Positions 1 through 8,134 of a DNA stretch of 27,093 nt are shown piece after piece (the first letter of the stretch is position 1; each line of letters begins with the position of its first letter). The notes under the pieces are model-generated. The model saw only the letters and a list, made by a program, of their open reading frames with translations, did no database searches and was not told the DNA's origin. Location of the stretch: positions 1 through 27,093 of the forward strand of contig CAYHVK010000026.1 of the NCBI GenBank assembly GCA_964360255.1, read 5' to 3'. Origin of the DNA: CAYHVK01 sp964360255 (lineage in GTDB: Bacteria > Bdellovibrionota > Bdellovibrionia > Bdellovibrionales > UBA1609). Both the position numbers and the translations under genes were made by a program.

Positions 1-434
1 ATATACTGGCCTACAATTTGCGAAACAGTTAGGCGGCGCTTGAGCTTTTGCTTACCAGTATAACAAAACTTGCAGGCCATATTACAGCCCACTTCGCTCG
101 ATACACAAAGTGTGAGGCGGTTTTCAGAAGGAATCAAAACCGCTTCAACAGTTTGCTGCTCACCCTCCGGGTCATTCACTTCGAGAAGAATTTTTTGTGT
201 GCCGTCGATCTGACTTTGCTTATGCCAAACGACTTTAGGTAAATTGAAAGTGAGTATCTCTTGGAGTTTTGGGTGCAAAGTTCTTGAGATATCTGTCATC
301 TGAGTAAAATCAGTGATTCCACTTCCATACACCCAGCGATAAATCTGATTGGCGCGAAAGCGGGGCAAACCACATTCAACAATGTAGGTTTGTAATTCTT
401 TCAGAGTCAGGTCGTAGAAATTTTTGGGTGTCAT
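1..434 (-). CDS. rlmN: 23S rRNA/tRNA adenine-C2 methyltransferase RlmN, N-terminal part (cut by window edge)
   Basis: Radical SAM enzyme that methylates C2 of A2503 in 23S rRNA and, in many bacteria, A37 of some tRNAs. I translated the minus strand from the ATG at 434; the frame stays open to the window edge, giving 144 codons (the family is usually about 350-390 residues). The start MTPKNFYDLTLKEL and the segment RFRANQIYRWVY fit the RlmN N-terminal accessory domain. The CxxxCxxC cluster motif is at C117, C121 and C124. C110, seven residues before it, matches the methyl-carrying cysteine (C118 in E. coli). The stretch following it, TGKQ-x5-LTVSQIVGQ, is also typical. The rest of the SAM barrel and the C-terminal catalytic cysteine lie outside the window. 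Identification is firm; completeness cannot be judged. Confidence 0.93.
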   Translation of the reverse strand, partial: MTPKNFYDLTLKELQTYIVECGLPRFRANQIYRWVYGSGITDFTQMTDISRTLHPKLQEILTFNLPKVVWHKQSQIDGTQKILLEVNDPEGEQQTVEAVLIPSENRLTLCVSSEVGCNMACKFCYTGKQKLKRRLTVSQIVGQY

Positions 435-474
435 GACGCAGGATAGATAACATTTTACCGTGTTATTTTCCAGT

Positions 475-507
475 AAAAAGGTAGTTCTGCCCTAGGGGCT
501 TCTAACT
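475..507 (-). terminator. Possible weak terminator after the VWA lipoprotein gene
   Basis: Read on the minus strand just after the stop of the VWA gene, AGTT and AACT arms enclose a GCCC-CTA-GGGC hairpin, with a small internal loop between the two stems. Three bases later there is a run of five T. The stem is short and interrupted, so this is only a candidate. Confidence 0.3.
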
Positions 508-508
508 T

Positions 509-1285
509 TTAGTTACAAACAACGCCAGGAACAACTACGAGGTCATTGATCGAGAAAACTGTTCCGGTACCGTTTAAGTTCGTATCGAGAAAGTTACCTT
601 GCCCCTCTACTGACATCATTTTGAGGCGACCTGAGGCGGTTGAATCAATAGGGCCGTAATAAACCGTATTCACACTCACCTGGCCTGGGTGAACATTCAT
701 AATATTTGAGACCTTAGCTTTAAGGTTGATGTCACTTATCGCCGGGTTAGGCAAACCATCTGACCAGAATACGACGACATATTTTTTATATTGAGCATTC
801 GGACTATTTTGCACAGCCTGGTGAGCATTATCTAATGCAGCTCCATAAGGAGTACCGCCGCTATCGCTCATACTCATAAGCTGAACAATAGCCGTGTCCA
901 TTGATGCAGCATTATCACTACTAGCAAGTGTACTTGCGGCGGAACCTTTAAATGTGACTAAACTCCACGAGAAGTTATTTTTCGTTTTATAATGATTAAA
1001 GAATGACGTAATTGAACCGGCGCGAATGGTTTTATTCGGATCAGTTCCTGGACCGCCATTGTTCTCGAAGTTAGAACCAGACATATCTACGACAAATACC
1101 ATTTCTACAGGGGTCGTAATCGACTCAAGTTGCTCGCTACAATTCGGACCGCCCGTATCTGTTTTGATAACCGCACCTGGTGCATCAGTAAATTTTTGAT
1201 CGGCACAGTTCTGGAAGAAAAAAACTAATGATAATCCCGTTAGGATTGCACCCGTTCTTTTTAGAATTCCCATATTGAGACGCAT
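509..1285 (-). CDS. von Willebrand factor A domain lipoprotein
   Basis: Probable lipid-anchored surface or periplasmic protein with a metal-dependent adhesion (MIDAS) fold. I prefer the ATG at 1285 (258 aa) over the upstream ATG at 1375: a GGGGGT stretch lies just before it, and it gives a normal signal peptide (charged MRLNMGILKRTG, then a hydrophobic run). The signal ends in FFFQNC, with C27 the likely lipidated cysteine. The lipobox FQNC is not the E. coli consensus, but similar boxes are, as I recall, common in Bdellovibrio-type lipoproteins. The VWA domain starts near residue 60. The MIDAS residues are all present: DMSGS at 67-71, T145 in GGTPYG, and D176 in WSDG. No C-terminal membrane anchor is seen. 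The ligand is unknown; adhesion or protein binding is inferred only from the fold. Confidence 0.8.
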   Translation of the reverse strand: MRLNMGILKRTGAILTGLSLVFFFQNCADQKFTDAPGAVIKTDTGGPNCSEQLESITTPVEMVFVVDMSGSNFENNGGPGTDPNKTIRAGSITSFFNHYKTKNNFSWSLVTFKGSAASTLASSDNAASMDTAIVQLMSMSDSGGTPYGAALDNAHQAVQNSPNAQYKKYVVVFWSDGLPNPAISDINLKAKVSNIMNVHPGQVSVNTVYYGPIDSTASGRLKMMSVEGQGNFLDTNLNGTGTVFSINDLVVVPGVVCN

Positions 1286-1427
1286 AATACCCCCAGCACT
1301 TCTGAATAATAAATATGCAAGTGTTGCGCCTGTTGACGACTGTCCAGCTACAAAACAATTTGATTTGGCTAGCACGGGCTGACCATGTTTTTAAAAGCGT
1401 CTAAAAGTTTTATGTCTTAAAATGAGA

Positions 1428-2471
1428 CTATTCGGCCTGAAGGGCTTCTTTTAATTCGTCAATTGTGCAAGGCACCGAGCCAATTTTACCAATTACAACT
1501 CCGGCAGCCGCATTCGCTAAGCAGGCAGATGTCACCAGATCAAAACCGCTCCACCACCCGAGACAGAGACTGGCGATAAAAGTATCTCCGGCACCCGTCA
1601 CATCGAAGACCTGACGAGGAGAAGTCGGAACACGAGTAATGCCGCTTTCTTGAGCGATCAACACCCCGTCACCGCCCATTGTAATAACCAAATTTTTGCA
1701 TTGAGTTTGTTTACGAATAGCACTCGCGACCTCGTATATTGAATTCGGATTTTGACGGAGATCATCCAGCTGCAAACCTGAAAGAATAAAAGCTTCATCA
1801 CGATTGGGTTTAATTAAATCAGCGCCCGCATAATAAGCCACTGGCGTTGTCCGATGGGGGTCAACCGCCACAGTTTTTTTCGCTTGATGGGCCCGGGCAA
1901 TTAATTTCTGGCAAAGAGATTCTGTTAAGACACCCTTACCATAATCTTGCAAAATAACACCCTCAACACTATCGATGACTTTATCAAAACGACGAAGAAT
2001 TTCAGCTTCAGTATTACCGGCGACAAACTTCTTCGCTTCATAATCAACTCGGACGATATGATGCTGTCCAGACATAACACGAACTTTGCGCGTGGTTGGA
2101 CGAGACTTATCCACAACGAAATCAATTTCACGTGTACCATTCGCGATTAAAAGTTGGCGTAAGTCTTGAGCCGTAGCATCGTCGCCCACAACGGCTAACA
2201 TCATTGCAGCACCGCCCAATGAACTGACATTTTGCGCCACATTTGCAGCCAAACCCACTCGATAGTCCTGCTTGCTCACTTCAACCACCGGAACCGGTGC
2301 TTCAGGACTAATACGCCGCACTTCTCCCCATAAATATTCATCTAAACCTACGTCCCCAACGACTAAGATCGCTTTATTTTTAAGCTGATGAAGACTTTGC
2401 AATGCTTGAGTATTTTTCTGACGTATTTCTGCAACAGTAAGGGTTGTAGTCAGCGCGCTTGTTTGTGCCAT
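1428..2471 (-). CDS. rfaE1: D-glycero-beta-D-manno-heptose-7-phosphate kinase (HldE kinase domain type)
   Basis: PfkB/ribokinase-family kinase that phosphorylates heptose 7-phosphate at C1 in the ADP-heptose pathway for LPS inner core. At 347 aa it corresponds to the kinase half of HldE only; the adenylyltransferase half is not fused and not in the window. Visible signatures are VGDVGLDEYLWGEVRRISPE (39-58), the sugar-binding N-terminus with GLAANVA, KPNRDE (221-226), and the second PfkB signature DVTGAGDTF with catalytic D296. The start is supported by AGAAGGG five bases upstream. It lies 142 bp upstream of the VWA gene on the same strand and diverges from gdhA across 111 bp. Its presence argues for an LPS-bearing Gram-negative cell. 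Confidence 0.9.
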   Translation of the reverse strand: MAQTSALTTTLTVAEIRQKNTQALQSLHQLKNKAILVVGDVGLDEYLWGEVRRISPEAPVPVVEVSKQDYRVGLAANVAQNVSSLGGAAMMLAVVGDDATAQDLRQLLIANGTREIDFVVDKSRPTTRKVRVMSGQHHIVRVDYEAKKFVAGNTEAEILRRFDKVIDSVEGVILQDYGKGVLTESLCQKLIARAHQAKKTVAVDPHRTTPVAYYAGADLIKPNRDEAFILSGLQLDDLRQNPNSIYEVASAIRKQTQCKNLVITMGGDGVLIAQESGITRVPTSPRQVFDVTGAGDTFIASLCLGWWSGFDLVTSACLANAAAGVVIGKIGSVPCTIDELKEALQAE

Positions 2472-2582
2472 TTTTCCCTTCTAACACGCACCACCTAGGG
2501 TGTCATTTCATTTTGAATCGCTATCGGCCTTAGTATATTCTGGCGTTCTTAATTTTACTACTTATTGATGGAGTCCACATAA

Positions 2583-3839
2583 ATGGAAGGTCTAGATAGC
2601 GGTGCCCTGTACCGCAATACGATTAAAACTTTAGAAAGTGCAGCGCAAGTTATTAAAATGAACGAGAAAGCGGTTGAACGCCTTCGTTATCCACGTCGAG
2701 CGCTGGTTGTTGCCTGTCCGATTCGTATGGACGATGGTTCACTTAAACTTTTCCAGGGTTATCGCGTTCAGCACAATCACACACTTGGTCCCTTTAAAGG
2801 TGGTATCCGCTTCCACCCAGCTGTTGATTTAAGTGAAGTCACTGCACTTGCTACTCTTATGACTTTCAAAAACTCTTTACTGAACCTTCCATTCGGTGGC
2901 GGTAAGGGTGGTATTCAAGTTGATCCTTCACTTCTTTCTCAACGTGAAGCAGAAGCTCTCACTCGTCGCTATACGAGCGAGATCGGTCCATTCATTGGTC
3001 ACGATAAAGATATTCCAGCTCCAGATGTGGGCACTGGAGCCCAACACATGGCTTGGATGCTCGATCAATTCGCTCTCGATACAGGTTTCTCACAAACTGG
3101 TGTTGTCACTGGCAAGCCGGTTGATATCGGTGGTTCATACGGTCGTGATGCCGCAACAGGCTTGGGCGTAGTTTATACAACTGAAAAAGCGGTTGAAACT
3201 GCGGGCCGGAAAATTTCTGATTGCACCATTGTGATTCAAGGTTTTGGTAAAGTGGGCATGCATGCCGCTATCGAAGCACATAAATTAGGAGCTAAAGTTC
3301 TCGCCGTCAGCGATGTCTCTGGCGGTATTTTTAACGGCGACGGTCTGAACATTGATGAACTTGTTAAATATTACGAAACCGAAAAAACTCTAAAAGGCTT
3401 CAAAAAAGCTCAATCTGTTTCAAATGATGATCTTCTGGCAATTCCATGTGATGTACTCGCCCCGTGCGCCCTTGACGGAACGATCAACTCTAAGAATGTT
3501 GAAGACATCAAAACTCGCTTTATTATTGAAGGCGCTAACGGACCGGTTACGGCAAATGCCAATGAAATCTTATCATCTAAAAAAGTCACTGTTGTACCAG
3601 ACATTTTGGCAAACGGCGGCGGCGTAGTTGTGAGCTACTTTGAATGGGTTCAAGATTTACAATGGCTCTTCTGGGATGAGCATGATGTTCGCGAAAAACT
3701 TCGCACGATCATGTATCGTTCATTTGAAAAAGTTTGGCAGTTCTCAGTGAAGAACAATGTGGATATGCGTACGTCGGCAATGGCTGTATCACTTCAGCGT
3801 CTTGAAGCCGCAATGAAACTCAGAGGCCAGATTTGGTAG
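2583..3839 (+). CDS. gdhA: Glutamate dehydrogenase (Glu/Leu/Phe/Val dehydrogenase family)
   Basis: Oxidative deamination of glutamate to 2-oxoglutarate and ammonia, or the reverse, with NAD(P). At 418 aa it has the length of the hexameric small-subunit type closest to RocG/GudB. Evidence: substrate-binding QNHxLGP-like HNHTLGPFKGGIRFHP (65-79), catalytic K108 in PFGGGKGG, D148 in PAPDVGT, the Rossmann motif GFGKVG (220-225), and GANGPVT in the C-terminal region. GGAG lies nine bases before the ATG. It leads a tight run with pyrD, the Nudix gene and the glycosyltransferase, and pyrD begins inside its 3' end. Cofactor preference cannot be read safely from the sequence. The symbol is a family-level choice; rocG or gudB would be equally fair. 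Confidence 0.92.
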   Translation: MEGLDSGALYRNTIKTLESAAQVIKMNEKAVERLRYPRRALVVACPIRMDDGSLKLFQGYRVQHNHTLGPFKGGIRFHPAVDLSEVTALATLMTFKNSLLNLPFGGGKGGIQVDPSLLSQREAEALTRRYTSEIGPFIGHDKDIPAPDVGTGAQHMAWMLDQFALDTGFSQTGVVTGKPVDIGGSYGRDAATGLGVVYTTEKAVETAGRKISDCTIVIQGFGKVGMHAAIEAHKLGAKVLAVSDVSGGIFNGDGLNIDELVKYYETEKTLKGFKKAQSVSNDDLLAIPCDVLAPCALDGTINSKNVEDIKTRFIIEGANGPVTANANEILSSKKVTVVPDILANGGGVVVSYFEWVQDLQWLFWDEHDVREKLRTIMYRSFEKVWQFSVKNNVDMRTSAMAVSLQRLEAAMKLRGQIW

Positions 3840-4807
3840 ATGTAAAAAGGCCGTGGCTTTGGCTTTCGGCTGAAGCCGCTCATAAGTGGGCTCCATTTTT
3901 TCTACGTCCGATATCTATTCTGGGATCAAATAAATTATTAGTCTGGCAGCCTTTCGATTGGAAAGGCCTGCACTTTCCGAATCGATTGGGTCTTGCGGGC
4001 GGCATTGATAAAGATGCGATGAACACTAAAGATTGGTGGCGCCTGGGCGTTGGTTTTATTGAAGTCGGCACAGTTACTCCGCAACCTCAAGAAGCTAATC
4101 CTGGAGTTGTTGTGGCTCGGGATGAAGCTCGCAAAGCTCTCTGGAATCGACTTGGCTTTCCAAGCTCTGGCAGTTTTGCGATCTATCAAAAATTAAAAGC
4201 TCTCAAGCGCCCCTACAAAACCCCTCTTTTTATTAATATTGGCAAAAATCGCACCACTCCCAATGAAAAAGCCGTGGATGATTATAAATTTTTGGCTCAG
4301 AAATTTTCTGATGTGGCTGACGCATTTGTCGTGAATGTCAGCAGCCCCAACACAAAAGGACTGCGCGAACTTCTACAAAAAGAGAATCTAGAGCCACTTT
4401 TAAAACAGATTCGCCAAGCGACAAAAAAACCTGTTCTTTTAAAACTCAGCCCCGATACAACGGCTGATGAATTAAAAAGCACAATTGATGTCGCCTATGA
4501 CTGTGGAATTGATGGCGCCATTCTCACAAATACAACTCTCGATCGCGAACCTGGAATGACGTTTTCAAATGAAGGCGGCGTATCTGGTCTTCCGCTGAAA
4601 AATAAATCTCTCTTAGCGCTTGAAACAGTTTGTTCACATCTCGGCCCTCGCAAATCTAACTTCTTAGTGGTTTCTGTGGGCGGAGTTTTTGATGTACAGG
4701 ATATTCAGCAGCGACTGAAAGTCGGCGCAGATTTAGTTCAGGCTTATACAGCCATCATTTATGAAGGCCCGCTCTTCTTTAAAAAAATTGCACAAGGGAT
4801 GGCCTAA
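3833..4807 (+). CDS. pyrD: Dihydroorotate dehydrogenase, class 2 (quinone-dependent)
   Basis: FMN enzyme of pyrimidine synthesis that oxidises dihydroorotate to orotate and passes electrons to quinone at the inner membrane. The start is TTG at 3833: it lies inside the end of gdhA (7-bp overlap), is preceded by CAGAGG with six bases spacing, and no in-frame ATG exists before residue 63, which would remove the membrane-contact helix. The N-terminal segment rich in W and F (PWLWLSAEAAHKWAPFF) is the class 2 membrane-association region. Barrel landmarks are LGLAGGIDKDA (52-62), EVGTVTPQPQ, INIGKN, the catalytic-serine loop NVSSPNTKGLR (168-178), LTNTT, and the phosphate-binding SVGGV near the C-terminus followed by GADLVQAYTA. 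The 324 aa length is typical. Probably translated in coupling with gdhA. Confidence 0.92.
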   Translation: MVDVKRPWLWLSAEAAHKWAPFFLRPISILGSNKLLVWQPFDWKGLHFPNRLGLAGGIDKDAMNTKDWWRLGVGFIEVGTVTPQPQEANPGVVVARDEARKALWNRLGFPSSGSFAIYQKLKALKRPYKTPLFINIGKNRTTPNEKAVDDYKFLAQKFSDVADAFVVNVSSPNTKGLRELLQKENLEPLLKQIRQATKKPVLLKLSPDTTADELKSTIDVAYDCGIDGAILTNTTLDREPGMTFSNEGGVSGLPLKNKSLLALETVCSHLGPRKSNFLVVSVGGVFDVQDIQQRLKVGADLVQAYTAIIYEGPLFFKKIAQGMA

Positions 4808-5218
4808 ATGCAAAAACCAAGACGTCCTAGCTGGCTCCCTGTTGTTGCCGCTATCATCAGAAAAGAAAATAAAGTTCTACTTGGACAACGCCCACCTAAT
4901 AAATCTTTGGCTGGTCTCTGGGAATTCCCAGGCGGCAAGATTGAACTGGGAGAATCTCCTGAAGAGGCTTTACGCCGAGAACTTGAAGAAGAATTAGGTA
5001 TTGATGCCGATATCGGCCCACTTCGTGTCGTGACCTCTCACAACTATGGGGATGTCGGAGTTTTGCTAGTTTTCTTTGAAGTGAACTTCTGGAAAGGTGA
5101 ACCTAAATCAATTTACCATTCACAACTCAAGTGGGTCACCGTAGATGAACTTCGCCAAACTGAACTTCCTGAAGCAAATAGGCTTATTCTCCATAAAATA
5201 ATTGAGTGTATGAGTTAG
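4808..5218 (+). CDS. MutT-type Nudix hydrolase, probable 8-oxo-dGTP diphosphatase
   Basis: Pyrophosphohydrolase expected to sanitise oxidised nucleotides such as 8-oxo-dGTP. The ATG follows the pyrD stop codon with no gap. The Nudix box is complete: G43-x5-E49-x7-R57-E58-L-x-E61-E62-x-G64, with a preceding LWEFPGGK (37-44), which is the usual MutT context, and QRPPNKSLAGLWEFPG that matches the MutT substrate loop. Length (136 aa) matches MutT. The C-terminal half (LKWVTVDEL) is also family-like. Nudix specificity is hard to assign from sequence alone; an NTP or CTP substrate is possible. Its placement beside pyrimidine synthesis (pyrD) fits a nucleotide-pool role, but that is inference. Confidence 0.85.
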   Translation: MQKPRRPSWLPVVAAIIRKENKVLLGQRPPNKSLAGLWEFPGGKIELGESPEEALRRELEEELGIDADIGPLRVVTSHNYGDVGVLLVFFEVNFWKGEPKSIYHSQLKWVTVDELRQTELPEANRLILHKIIECMS

Positions 5219-5236
5219 AGCGCGTACTTTAAAAGT

Positions 5237-6508
5237 ATGGCTTTCTGGAAAGCAAAACCAATACAGCATTCTAACTTAAACATCTGCCTAGTGGGCTCAC
5301 GCTTTCCGGTGCTAGGCCGTGCGGCCCGTGAGAGCTTTTTGCTTCCCTTGGCCCGCTCGCTCGCTAAAAAAGGTCATAAAGTTACTATTTTATCATGGCA
5401 GAACCCTCAGCACCGTGATTATTTTGAAGCTGAAAATATCAGAGCTTTTTATCTCGGCCATGCTCAGCGCGCGAATCGCAAAGACTTTCCGCAGTTAGTA
5501 GAAAAGAAGTTTGTCGAACTTCACAGCAATGAGCCCTTTGATATTGTTCACGGCCTGGATTCATCTGCATTATTAATTGCCAAAAAAAAACGCCTGCATA
5601 AAATTCGCATTACCTTCGATGTATCGGCCACTCACATGTCTGAGATCTTTGCCATTCTCGCCATGTCTAAAGACTCTGTAGGAAATTTAATCCAAACCGG
5701 CATCGCCATTCTCTATAAATATATGACAACGTTTTGGAGTAAAGATCGCCCACTTTTAAAAACGGCAGATGCTGTTTTCGTGACGACTCCGCTTCAGAAA
5801 ATTGCTCTTGAGAGATACTATCTCTTTCCAGAAACGAAAACTTTTCTCGTCCCTTACGGCAGCGAAGTTGTGCATTTAATGACTCCTGAAAAGCCAGAAG
5901 ATCTTCGCCTGAAATTAAATCTGCCGGTGCAATCGCGTGTCATCGTAACGGTTTCAGATATGAACGAGCTTGAAGAAGTGAAGTCTCTGCTTCGCGCTTT
6001 TGCTCGTACAGCCGTAAAACGCCCGAGCTGTCGATTGATTATTATTGGCAATGGCCCCCTCTTTAAGGCCATTGAGTTTGAAATGCTGAATTTAGCTCTC
6101 GGCAATAAGGTCATTATGACTGGCGCTCTTAGTACCGAAGAGTTACAGAAATATTTGGCTCTCTCAGATATCTATGTGAATCTCAGTGCGCGCACCACAG
6201 GTTTTGAACCCAGCATGCTTGAAGCCATGGCTTTCAAAAAAGTAGTGATAGGCTCTGAACTCAGCCCGATTGCGAACATTATTGAAAACCAATTAGATGG
6301 TTACCTCGTCCGCCCTGCCGCAATTCAAGAGCTTCACCAACTGATGTCTCAATTAGTTTCTGAAGATGGCCCTCCATCAGAAATGGGCGAAAAGGCCCGC
6401 AAAAAGGTTTTAGAGCTTTTTGATACTGATAAAATGACCGAGCGCCTTCTTAGTGCGTTTAATCAAACTATTGGTTCGCGTTCGCGTCAAACCTCAGCTC
6501 GAACTTAG
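5237..6508 (+). CDS. GT4-family glycosyltransferase
   Basis: GT-B fold glycosyltransferase, likely acting in envelope polysaccharide or LPS synthesis; donor and acceptor cannot be told. The N-terminal domain begins with LNICLVGSRFPVLGRAARESF and GHKVTILSW. The C-terminal nucleotide-sugar domain includes VIVTVSDMNELEEVKSLLRAF, LIIIGNGPLF, NKVIMTGALSTEELQKYLALSDIYVNLS, and FEPSMLEAMAFKKVVIGSE. In the usual EX7E motif the first glutamate position is T (TGFEPSMLE), a departure from the family. It starts 18 bp after the Nudix stop. No clear Shine-Dalgarno is seen; instead a 13-base palindrome (TACTTT-A-AAAGTA) ends at the first base of the ATG. It closes the gdhA-pyrD-Nudix run, 110 bp before the HU gene. 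Confidence 0.82.
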   Translation: MAFWKAKPIQHSNLNICLVGSRFPVLGRAARESFLLPLARSLAKKGHKVTILSWQNPQHRDYFEAENIRAFYLGHAQRANRKDFPQLVEKKFVELHSNEPFDIVHGLDSSALLIAKKKRLHKIRITFDVSATHMSEIFAILAMSKDSVGNLIQTGIAILYKYMTTFWSKDRPLLKTADAVFVTTPLQKIALERYYLFPETKTFLVPYGSEVVHLMTPEKPEDLRLKLNLPVQSRVIVTVSDMNELEEVKSLLRAFARTAVKRPSCRLIIIGNGPLFKAIEFEMLNLALGNKVIMTGALSTEELQKYLALSDIYVNLSARTTGFEPSMLEAMAFKKVVIGSELSPIANIIENQLDGYLVRPAAIQELHQLMSQLVSEDGPPSEMGEKARKKVLELFDTDKMTERLLSAFNQTIGSRSRQTSART

Positions 6509-6557
6509 TTAATTTGCCCTATTTCTACTGTTCTTAGGTCTGGGTCTAAAATAGCAC

Positions 6558-6586
6558 TTGGAAGGGACGAGGAATATACCTACAAT
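6558..6586 (+). promoter_or_regulatory. Sigma70-like promoter for the HU/IHF gene
   Basis: TTGGAA (6558-6563) and TACAAT (6581-6586) are separated by exactly 17 bp and lie 32 bp before the HU start codon. Each hexamer is one or two bases from the E. coli consensus. It would allow the HU gene to be transcribed independently of the preceding glycosyltransferase run. Confidence 0.55.
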
Positions 6587-6618
6587 ATGAGTAGTTTCAA
6601 CAAGTTAACGAGGACGAC

Positions 6619-6897
6619 ATGACCAAAGCAGATTTGATTAATTTGATCTCTGAAAAAGCAGGAATCACTCGAGTGAAAGCAGAAACCGTAGTGAATACGA
6701 TTTTTGACTCGATGATTGAAGCTCTGATGAGAGACGATCGTATCGAGATTCGTGGTTTTGGCTCGTTCGTCAATCGTGATTACAATTCATATCAAGGTCG
6801 CAACCCACGCACAGGTGAAGTGATCGACGTCAATCAAAAGAAACTGCCATTCTTCAAGGTCGGCAAAGAACTTAAAGAAGATATCAATAAGTCTTAG
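6619..6897 (+). CDS. HU/IHF-family DNA-binding protein (IHF-beta-like)
   Basis: Small nucleoid protein that binds and bends DNA as a dimer. All 92 residues fit the family: the N-terminal dimerisation helices MTKADLINLISEKAGITRVKA... with an FDSMIEAL helix, RIEIRGFGSF at 43-52, the DNA-intercalating arm GRNPRTGEVI with the conserved proline, and the KKLPFFKVGKELKE end. GAGG lies five bases before the ATG, and a good promoter-like sequence lies upstream. RGFGSF and GRNPRTGE occur in both HU and IHF. The sequence looks closer to IHF-beta, but whether it pairs with an IHF-alpha elsewhere cannot be judged, so no symbol is given. Confidence 0.92.
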   Translation: MTKADLINLISEKAGITRVKAETVVNTIFDSMIEALMRDDRIEIRGFGSFVNRDYNSYQGRNPRTGEVIDVNQKKLPFFKVGKELKEDINKS

Positions 6898-6969
6898 GGT
6901 ACCTGCTTCCCGTTCGGATTTTCCGGACAAAACAACTTAAATAATTAAAATTTATTGGCAAATACAGTC

Positions 6970-8064
6970 TTAAAACTGACCGCTCAACACAGTGGCATTG
7001 CCTGCCATATCTTGAACTTTTAATTGGAATGGTTGGCCCACTACGACTCCTGTTACATTTAAGAGCTGATGGAATTTAGTACCCGCTACAGGATAAAAAT
7101 CAGCGGGCTGTCTGAGTAGAGTTTTATCTGAGAGACGAACGGTATTGGGATAAAACCCTCGAATGTCGGTGAAAACCCCTGCTGCATCGAGAAGTGTATG
7201 ACGGAAATCGATTTGACTGAGCACTACACCATTTTGGGTGAGTTCAATAAATGGCACCGCCTGAACATATTGATGAAGATCTTTAGCATCAGCTCCACTC
7301 ACGATAAAACTTTTAACTGGCTTAGAAAGCTTCGACCCTTCTTTAAGCCACTCAGTCGAATCGTCTTGATAAACAGCTAAGAAACTCACATCTGGCGCAA
7401 TTGAGTCTGGAATCACTTCAAAAACGCTCTCTGGATTGATTGCATTCCCCGCTGAGTCGAAAACATTTAAATGAACGTGGACATAGTGAAACATCGTTGG
7501 CCACGGTACAACTTGGCCAATACGCTCGCCCGCTGTCACCACACCGTTTCCGCTATTGAGACCATCAATAATATTTTGCGGGAGCGTTCGGCGGTTCACG
7601 TGATGGAGTTCATAACGATTTCCGTTTCCATCGATGACGGCGATTTCGAAATAATTGTCATCACCACGACCAGGCCATGCAATCCATTGTTTGATGCGAT
7701 TTCCATTGGGAAGATCAGTATAAGCATAATGACCAGCCTCAAGTTTTCCGTCGATCGGTGCCAGAGCCCAGCTGTTCGACTCAAGAAGCATATCATCGCC
7801 CATATGATAACCGGGCATATCGTAAGGTTGAAATTGCACAAAGTTATTTCCGATTCTTGATTTAGAATATGGTTTTTCAAATGGCCATTTCAGAGGCTGA
7901 GTCAAATAAGGTTGAGCGCGAAAAAGCGAAGGCTTGGCTTGGTAAGGAGTGTAACCTTGCAATGCTGCATCTTCGAGACTGAGCATAAGCTCATCAGCAA
8001 AAGAGACTGTTGAGAGAGATGTTGAAATGAGAGCTAGTAATAGAAAGCTGAGTTTTGTTTTCAT
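6970..8064 (-). CDS. Exported M23-type (LytM-like) metallopeptidase
   Basis: Probable periplasmic or secreted zinc peptidase, likely acting on peptidoglycan cross-links or peptides. A classical signal peptide is clear (residues 1-23, MKTK, a hydrophobic run, then VSFA). The M23 zinc ligands are present in order: H87-x3-D91 in GYHMGDDM and the HxH pair H196/H198 in YVHVHLN. H154 or H155 in YELHHVN matches the second catalytic His region. In this family, GERIGQV (179-185) lies between them as expected. Spacing is longer than in compact LytM domains, with a loop at 115-140 (GRGDDNYFE). After residue 215 there is a further ~150-residue beta-rich region (PDSIAPDVSFLAVYQ...) that I cannot assign; it may be a binding module. 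No strong SD is visible before the ATG. It converges on the HU gene and lies 70 bp after epmA. Confidence 0.78.
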   Translation of the reverse strand: MKTKLSFLLLALISTSLSTVSFADELMLSLEDAALQGYTPYQAKPSLFRAQPYLTQPLKWPFEKPYSKSRIGNNFVQFQPYDMPGYHMGDDMLLESNSWALAPIDGKLEAGHYAYTDLPNGNRIKQWIAWPGRGDDNYFEIAVIDGNGNRYELHHVNRRTLPQNIIDGLNSGNGVVTAGERIGQVVPWPTMFHYVHVHLNVFDSAGNAINPESVFEVIPDSIAPDVSFLAVYQDDSTEWLKEGSKLSKPVKSFIVSGADAKDLHQYVQAVPFIELTQNGVVLSQIDFRHTLLDAAGVFTDIRGFYPNTVRLSDKTLLRQPADFYPVAGTKFHQLLNVTGVVVGQPFQLKVQDMAGNATVLSGQF

Positions 8065-8134
8065 TTAGGCAGGCTATGACAGCTTTGTCAGGACACGCAA
8101 GGCTTTAGTGATTTGAAAAATTCTTACAGTTATT

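Noticed and set aside
48..242. Plus-strand 64-residue ORF at the left edge
   Set aside because: It is antisense to the rlmN coding region, whose minus-strand translation gives clear RlmN motifs.
2513..2539. TTGAAT and TATATT before gdhA as a promoter
   Set aside because: The spacing is 15 bp and the hexamers are weak; not distinctive in AT-rich sequence.
6912..6928. Hairpin GTTCGG-ATTTT-CCGGAC between the HU gene and the M23 gene
   Set aside because: The stem is only six pairs with one wobble, and no T run follows on either strand.
7471..7860. 129-residue plus-strand ORF
   Set aside because: Antisense to the M23-type peptidase gene, composition is not protein-like, and no SD is present.
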